Of a DNA stretch of 64,000 nt, positions 57,606-64,000 are shown piece by piece; position 1 is the first letter of the stretch, and every line of letters begins with the position of its first letter. The stretch spans positions 525,501 to 589,500 of the forward strand of contig CM069600.1 of NCBI GenBank assembly GCA_035771175.1, written 5' to 3'. This stretch comes from Paratinospora sagittata (Eukaryota; Streptophyta; Magnoliopsida; Ranunculales; Menispermaceae). Position numbers and translations under genes: made by a program. Below the pieces are notes generated by a model, which did not search any database, was not told the DNA's origin, and was given only the letters and a program-made list of their open reading frames with translations.

Positions 57606-59031
57606 ATAGAGAAATATGACATTTAAAATCATTTCAAACACTTATTCAACACATGCATCGTTCAACGAATATATTATACATGTCAACAACATAAATTGCA
57701 TGATTTTCAATACCACAATGCACAATCTCCCTCCTCCGCAAGGCAAAAGAGCGGGTCTAACCCTTGTATGGTCGTACAATGTAGACACAAGCTCTCATTA
57801 CCCAATTCACAGTCATTTCAAGGATCGCAACTCTTGTTAGGACAGACCTACTGACAATGAGGACTCGCAAAACCTCATCTGGGTCTAATTCCTAACGAAA
57901 TGACAATGAGGATTCGCAAAGCCTCATCATTCCAAACTCCAATTGCTAAAATCAGTTTGCATGATCCATAAAACTCAATACATTATATATAATATCACAT
58001 GCATACAATCAAACAGTTTATATGCGTACAATGTCATACAAGAACCAAATCAAGAAAACTATACTCACAGTGGTTACACAGGGTTTCTAAGCCAACCTCT
58101 AAAATCGAGCAACAATAAACGTCATTGCTTCCTCAAAAGCGTTTATCCATGCCCTTAAGCCCCAAATTAAACATTGAAATTACCCATAGAGTATCATGAG
58201 AATCATCATTTACCATATCAGTAGCTACTAAAATATCAAATTACTGTTCACAGTACTATTTATTTTTTTTACTATTCACTTTTTACTATTCATTATTTAC
58301 TATTCACTATTCACTTTCATCCGAAAGATGTAAATTGTATTAAAATTTTCAAATGGTCTCCAAAAATTATAAAATTGAATCTAACCACATATTCGGGGTC
58401 CCGAGAGTTAAGGGAACGTTTTTCTACCTTTGTAGCGGATTTTTATTCATATTGGGTCAAAACCCCAATTTTTTTGAAAACGCCGTAAAACGGCTCCCAC
58501 AGTCAAAATTACTCCGCTAGAAAGTTTACATCTAGCTTAAATATCAATTTTACAAAGAAATAGAGTAGAAATCGCTTACCGCGGGTTCGGATCTCCCTCC
58601 ATTTCCCCTTCTTTCTTCCTTCATTCCTTTCCTTCTCTCTGCACTTCTTCTCCTCTTCTCTTTCTTTTGCAAATTATTTTTTTTTCTTTTTTTTCTTTGT
58701 TTTCTCTTGTCGGCAAAGAGATAAGAGCATTTTTTTTTATTATTTTATTTTAATTTTGATCCCATGCTCCTCGTGCAATTTACCAAACCAACTTCCCCAT
58801 GTTATCCCATGCTCCTCATGCAAGTTAACAAACCAACTTCCTCATCTATTAATCAATTTAATTTAACTCCAATTCACATATATAATTAATCAACCCATTC
58901 CACTAATAAAACTTATATTCTTTATTTAATAATTATATTTATTTGCTCATACGTATAAAATACGTGTATTATACCTCTTGATATACGCGTACTTCAACGT
59001 ATGTATTTTATTAAAATTACGGGGTGTTACA
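57606..59031 (-). mobile_element. Partial LTR, third copy of the Ty3-type family
   Basis: It matches the LTRs at 48434 and 53300 from the CCCTCCTCCGCAAGGCAA region through to the TGTAACACCCCG end (59031 on this strand). The other end, past TTAGAGAAATATAACAT-like sequence, is missing. The TG end abuts the first unit of the 178-bp array exactly. Confidence 0.8.
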
Positions 59032-60366
59032 TATTGAGACTTGCCCAAAGTGGTCCGGTAAAAAAAAAATTCGTGGTTCGGCCTCGGTGAAGCCGAACAG
59101 GTTACTCTAATCTTCGATTTTTTTAAAAAACTTGAATTTCGAATGAGGGTCAAAAATTCAACTGGGCATGGAAACGGGGTTCCGTCGCCTCCGAGGGTTT
59201 TGTGAGAGGTTATTGGGACTAACTCAAAGTGGTCCGATAAAACAAAAACCCGTGGTTTGGCCTCGGTGAAGCCGAATAGTTTACTTTAATCTACGATTTT
59301 TCTTAAAAACTTGAATTCCGGATGGGAGGTCAAAAATTCAATCGGGCATGAGAATGGGGTTTCGTCACCTTCGGGGGTTCGTGGGAGGGTATTGAGACTC
59401 GCTCAAAGTGGTTCGGTAAATTTTTTTTTATGGTTTGGCCTCGATGAAGTCAAACAATTTACTTTAATCTTTTATTTTTCTTAAGAACTTGAATACCGGA
59501 TGGGGGTCAAAAATTCAACCGGGCATGAGAACGGGGTTCTTTCGCCTCCGGGGGGTTCGTGGGAGGTTATTGGGACTCGCTCAAAGTGGTCCAATAAAAA
59601 AAACCCCGTGGTTTGGCCTTGGTGAAGCCGAACAATTTACTTTAATATTATGTTTTTCTTAAAAACTTAAATTCGAATGGGAGGTAAAAAATTCAACCGA
59701 GCATGGGAACAAGGTTTCGTCGCCTCAGGGGGTTCGTGGGAGGGTATTGGGACTTGCTCAAATTGGTTCGATAAAAAAAAAACCCGTGGCTTGGCCTCGG
59801 TAAAGTCGAACAATTTACTTTAATCTTCGATTTTTCTTAAAAACTTGAATTTTAGATCAATTTTGGCTTTAATGAAGCTGAACAATTTACTTTCATCTTT
59901 GATTTTTCTTAAAAAATTGAATTTCATATGGGGGGTCAAAAATTTAACCGGGCATGGGAACAAGGTTCTGTCTCTTCCAGGGATTCGTGTGAGGGTATTG
60001 GGACTCGCTAAAGTGGTTTGGTAAAAAAAAAAAACCCCGTGATTTGGCCTTGGTGAAGCCAAACAACTTACTTTAATCTTCAATATTTCTTAAAAACTTA
60101 AATTTCAGATGGGATGGGTCAAAAATTCAACCAGGCATGGGAAAGGGGTTCCGTTGCCTCCGAAGGTTTGTGGGAGGTTATTAGGACTAGCTCAAAGTGG
60201 TCCGGTAAAAAAAAAACCCCGTGGTTTGGCTTATGTGAAGCCGAACAATTTACTTTAATCTTTGATTTTTCTTAAAAACTTGAATTTCGGATGAGGTGTC
60301 AAAAATTCAACCGGCATGAGAACGGGTTCCGTCCCCTCCGGGGGTTCTTGGAACAGTATTGAGACT
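59032..60366. repeat. ~178-bp tandem array, seven to eight units
   Basis: The unit start ATTG(A/G)GACT(C/T)GCTCAAAGTGG recurs at 59033, 59212, 59391, 59569, 59745, 59997, 60180 and 60358. The spacings are 179, 179, 178, 176, 252, 183 and 178. The long unit has an internal ~74-base duplication of the GATTTTTCTTAAAAACTTGAA part. Each unit carries GGTTTGGCCTCGGTGAAGCC, CAAAAATTCAACCGGGCATG and CGCCTCCGGGGGTTCGTGGG words with modest divergence. No reading frame is conserved across units. Confidence 0.9.
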
Positions 60367-60370
60367 CGCT

Positions 60371-60715
60371 AACAACTCAAGTTCTATATAAAAGCTTCAT
60401 ATAATGTTAAAAGTTGGTAGGGTCTTCAAAAATTTATTGGGAGTCCGGTGCGAGGTACGAGCGCTTAGGACAGGTAGGGGCACTTATTAGAATCGGGAAT
60501 GGTTGAAAAAATAAACCCGCTGGATAGCCCGTGATGGCCTTAAACAACTCAAGTTTTATATAAAAGCTTCATATATTGTTAAAATTTGGTGGGATGGTAA
60601 AAAATTCACTAAGAGTTCAGTGTGGGGTACGAGTGCCTTGGATAGCTGGGGGACATTATTGGTATATGTCGAGAGTGGTTGGAAAAAAAAATACTGATGG
60701 ATAGCCCCTTTTTTT
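60371..60715. repeat. ~172-bp tandem duplication next to the 178-bp array
   Basis: The block starting AACAACTCAAGTT(C/T)TATATAAAAG occurs at 60371 and 60543, with GGATAGCCC near the end of each copy. It follows the last partial 178-bp unit directly, after the shared GAGACTCGCT. Confidence 0.8.
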
Positions 60716-61401
60716 TTTTTTTAACCCATGAATGGGCGGCATGGGCTTGAATTTTTTTTTAAAAAAATAGAGGCGCTAAAGTGGTACCAATGTGTCCAAA
60801 ATTTATTTAATTACGAATATATTATTTTTTTGATAGATATAAAAAAATAGTTATGCTTATAAATAAAAAAAAATATTTAATGGAATTTTTTGGGTACCAA
60901 ATCTTCGATTTAGATTCAGCGTGCGAAGGAAGCGCCGTGCTGGTACTCGGGGATCACGTGGCCCTTGTGCTCGAAGGCTAGACCAAACTGAGCAGTTGGA
61001 AGTGGAAAGTGGAAGCTAAGGAAGGGCACGCCCAACAATTCACGCCAAATCTAAGGGTTAAATCAGAAATAAATGACGCGCCAGATATTCTCCACTGCGC
61101 TCTACAGACTGCAATGGAAAATCGGGCCCAGGAATTGCTTTTGCTATGCGTGTAAATGTAAAAAGAAAGAAAGAAATTTAAAAAGAAGGCAAAAGCTGAA
61201 GTGAGCGAACAAAGCAGCGGCAGCACCTCACACCTTTTGCTCTTTTACAACTTGGTAAATGCGAAAGCCCCAGATGAACTTCACTTCCACTCTCAAAATC
61301 TCAATCTCTCTTTTGATTTCATGGAAGAAGAATAATCTCTTCTTCAAATCTCTGTAAATTTGTAGACAGTGGTTTTTCTTTTCAGTTTGGTTCTTGATTT
61401 G
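60716..61401. other. Intergenic and promoter region of the proline-rich gene
   Basis: The left part is homopolymer-rich AT sequence. From about 60905 the composition becomes more gene-like. No clear TATA box was found. A pyrimidine-rich leader (TCTCTTCTTCAAATCTC) precedes the ATG at 61402. Confidence 0.35.
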
Positions 61402-63208
61402 ATGGCAATTAATAGAGAATCGAGCACACGACCGCCGGTGATCGGAAAGATTGGAAGGTACACTGTGTTTATTACTCCTCCAGCGACACCTAAGCCTTGT
61501 TTTGAGACGAAATCCGAGTCTCCGGCTAAGGTTTATTTGCCGAAGAAGGTTGTTGACCGGCCTCCGCCTGTTCAAGCTCCGCCTCAGCAGATCGAGAAGC
61601 CGGTTCTTGTCCGATCTTCATCTAAATCGTCTGTCGGTGGATTCTTCTGGACTGCTGTTGGTAAAGTGAAGAATGGTAACGATTATCTGACTCTTACGCT
61701 TCTGGTTCTGCAGATCCATGTTTTTTTCTTCGGCTTTTCGTTTTGTTGAGGTTTTTGGTGGTGGCCGCGCATTCGAGCTTGGATCAGTACTTGTTGGACT
61801 GGTTTGGTTTGGACCAAACCAAGTATCAATGGGCGCTAAATGATTATTACGAGAAGGCCGTGGATGATTGTCCGTCCTGGTCTTCTGACTAATTTTGTCA
61901 AATTCTGAGAGATGCCTTCTGCCTAATTTTGTCAAGTTTGAGAGATGCCTTCTACCTAATTTTGTTCAAGTCTGAGAGATGTCGCAGCCTTCTCTGCCTA
62001 ATCTTGTCCAAGTCTGAGAGATGCAGCAACCTTGCTTGACTATTGCACATGAAGTACTGTACAAGTGTTATCTTTTTCTTAAAACTCACTATAAATAAAG
62101 TTTAGGATGTTCTTCCCATTTGTATGACGAAAGTTTTTCAACAAATAAAGACGCTACGAAACTACTAAGGTATCATCCTGTCAGCTTAATAAATTTTTTG
62201 TTTTCATTCATAGCTAATTTTTATGAATTTTTTTTTTCTAAATTCTCTTGCCAAGCATATGAAGGATAAGATTTATTGTTATAAAGAGTAGATACCTCAA
62301 AGACACAAAAATCCGTACCTCAACCTCTCTTATCTTGGGTTGATCTGTCCCGAACATCGTCAACTTTCGAGTCTCAAGATCCGAATCTAAAACCAAACAA
62401 ACAACAAAAACAATACGATATAGACATAGAGATATAATAAGTTAACACCAAATACATAAACCCCAAAAAATTCAAACCACAGAACCACCGTGAAAAGCCT
62501 CACATTTATCTCATTTTATGATCTTGGCAGGCTTTTCACGGTGGTTCTGTGGTTTGAATTTTTTGGGGTTTATGTATTTGGTGTTAACTTATTATATCTC
62601 TATGTCTATATCTTATTGTTTTTGTTGTTTGTTTGGTTTTAGTTTCGGATCTTGAGACTCCGAAGTTGACGATGTTCGGGACAGATCAACCCGAGATAAG
62701 AGAGGTTGAGGTACAAATTTTTGTGTCTTTGAGGTATCTACTCTTTATAACAATAAATCTTATCCTTCATATGCTTGGCAAGAGAATCAGAAAAAAAAAA
62801 ATTCATAAAGGTTAGCTATGAATGAAAACAGAAAATTTATTAAGCTGACAGGATGATACCTTAGTAGTTTCGTAGCGTCTTTATTTGTTGAAAAACTTTC
62901 GTCATACAAATGGGAAGAACATCCTAAACTTTATTTATAGTGAGTTTCAAGAAAAAGATAGCACCTGTAACAGTACTTCATGGGCAATAGTCAAGCAAGG
63001 TTGCTGCATCTCTCAGACTTGGACAAAATTAGGCAGAGAAGGCTGCGACATCTCTCAGACTTGGACAAAATTAGGCAGAAGGCATCTCTCAGACTTGACA
63101 AAATTAGGCAGAAGACATCTCTCAGAATTGGACAAAATTAGGCAGAAGAACAGGACGGACAATCATCCATGGCCATCTCTCACAATAATGGAGCTGAAGC
63201 AAAGGTAA
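61402..63208 (+). pseudogene. Small proline-rich plant protein of unknown function, interrupted
   Basis: Exon 1 (61402-61675) gives 91 residues: MAINRESSTRPPVIGKIGRY, TVFITPPATPKP, a Pro-rich stretch, and SVGGFFWTAVGKVKN, ending at AATG|GTAACG. The expected next exon resumes at about 61768 as AHSSLDQYLLDWFGLDQTKY, QWALNDYYE. This family has no known function. The base pair just before it is CG, not AG, so the normal acceptor seems lost. The exon then breaks at about 61857 where the long palindrome begins. Sequence resembling the exon end (NNGAEAK followed by |GTAATT) reappears at 63188-63208. A C-terminal exon may follow but is not clear. The upstream Met at 61369 is also in frame. Confidence 0.6.
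61857..63174. repeat. Long near-perfect palindrome (foldback), arms ~645 bp, loop 28 bp
   Basis: The left arm 61857-62500 and right arm 62529-63174 are reverse complements along their whole length, with about two dozen scattered mismatches by eye. The loop is CACATTTATC..GATCTTGGC. Each arm carries a minisatellite of four ~30-42-base units (CTGAGAGATG..CCTAATTTTGTC) at the outer end. Each also has a stretch that in the right-arm direction looks like an exon: TTTTAG acceptor, then SDLETPKLTMFGTDQPEIRE, then GAG|GTAC donor, about 62640-62711. A third, single copy lies at 45295-45857. It interrupts the coding sequence of the gene at 61402. Confidence 0.92.
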
Positions 63209-63270
63209 TTTAAATTTTGAAGTAAAAACAAAAAATAAATAAATAAAAGCATGAATTACTATTGTTGATT

Positions 63271-63560
63271 ACTTGTTGTGTTTGTTGTTTGTATGAGAAG
63301 ATGAAAATGGTTTTTGGCTGAATGTAACTATCAGAGATTTGAGGTTATTTCATGAATATATGGAATAACCATGGAAGTGATAATGTCGAAAGTGATCGTT
63401 TTGATTAGAATAAGCCAGTTGCATCTTACAATTTGTTTGTTGTTTGTATGGGAAGATGAAAATGGTTTTTGGCTGAATGTAAATCAGAGATTTGAGGTTA
63501 TTTCATGAATATATGGAATAGCCATGGAAGTGATAATGTAGAAAGTGATACCGTATAATG
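63271..63560. repeat. ~155-bp tandem duplication downstream of the palindrome
   Basis: The block from TTTGTTGTTTGTATG(A/G)GAAG to GATAATGT(C/A)GAAAGTGAT occurs at about 63279 and again at about 63437. It includes ATGAAAATGGTTTTTGGC and TTCATGAATATATGGAAT. Confidence 0.85.
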
Positions 63561-64000
63561 TAATTTAGATTATATAAATTATGCAGACAAATAAGCTTGT
63601 ATTATATTATTTAATTAATTCAGTTGTTCTTGGTACTAATTATAATTAGAAGAAATTATTGCGATCATGTAAGAATAGATGTGGATCAGTTTTGATATAT
63701 TTGTGGTTCAATGATTTGACATATAACATCAAATTGCAATGTACATACGCTATGACTTCATGATTTAAAGAAAAAGTTCTGAATTTTTGTTTTCTTATTG
63801 GTAGCTTTGGAGTTTGGCTTGATCAAATATTAATTATTCTTAAAATGTGAGAGTTTATGGGATTGGTTATACATCCCAATTTGTACGCAAAAATATATGT
63901 ATATAAGAAGAAAAGGTGGTGTTTAAGAATTTAGGTTTACTAGTTCTTACCCGTAAATAAAAGAACCAACAAACATTAAAAGAAGAAATTTATTTTGTTT
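63561..64000. other. AT-rich, no gene seen
   Basis: This end of the window is AT-rich with no frame or motif I can support. It may contain intron or 3' UTR of the gene at 61402. Confidence 0.4.

Noticed and set aside
59820..60083. Minus-strand frames in the 178-bp array
   Set aside because: Frames are not conserved between units, and repeats without stops arise by chance.

Overview
This is nuclear DNA of a flowering plant, most likely a eudicot. The genes are split by many introns, their products match known plant proteins, and the DNA between them is AT-rich and full of transposon debris (LINEs, SINEs, MULEs, hAT-type MITEs, TRIMs and a Ty3-type LTR family). I cannot name the species. Exon maps were made by hand from GT..AG sites and reading-frame continuity, with no transcript data.

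Conserved genes. Four housekeeping-type genes lie on the minus strand: the 5' two-thirds of a chloroplast CbbY-like HAD-superfamily gene (119-4642, running off the left edge); KRR1, a small-subunit processome factor (9066-16352, 12 exons, 383 aa); TIM14/PAM18, a J-domain subunit of the mitochondrial import motor (27029-28333, 114 aa); and a SWAP70-type protein with a PH domain and coiled coil (32394-44394, 10 exons, 500 aa). On the plus strand, 20705-23428 encodes an 828-aa MULE-type transposase. Its reading frame is open, but two expected catalytic aspartates are replaced. These genes have unrelated roles and form no pathway or operon.

Transposons among them. A decayed LINE (about 6795-8873) lies just past the KRR1 3' end. 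A hAT MITE with a perfect 8-bp target duplication sits in an intron of the HAD gene. A probable Pack-MULE (18865-19876, 9-bp duplication) is nested in a second DNA transposon (17771-19940, 8-bp duplication). SWAP70 introns hold a LINE with a 10-bp duplication, a TRIM, an Au-type SINE and a long direct repeat.

Right third (45-64 kb). This part is dominated by tandem duplication and repeats: a 666-bp duplication, a 541-bp duplication interrupted by a solo LTR, a 338-bp duplication, three 106-bp promoter-like cassettes each with its own TATA box, three copies of one LTR family, an array of about 178-bp units, and a 172-bp duplication. One unidentified gene (52944) is cut by an LTR. A small proline-rich gene (61402) is interrupted in its second exon by a very long near-perfect palindrome (arms of about 645 bp, 28-bp loop, 61857-63174).

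The most interesting signals are that palindrome, the roughly 340-bp repeat array inside KRR1 intron 1 that carries copies of the exon-1 splice junction, the triple TATA cassette, and the open but catalytically altered transposase. I did not recognise a clearly new multi-gene system.
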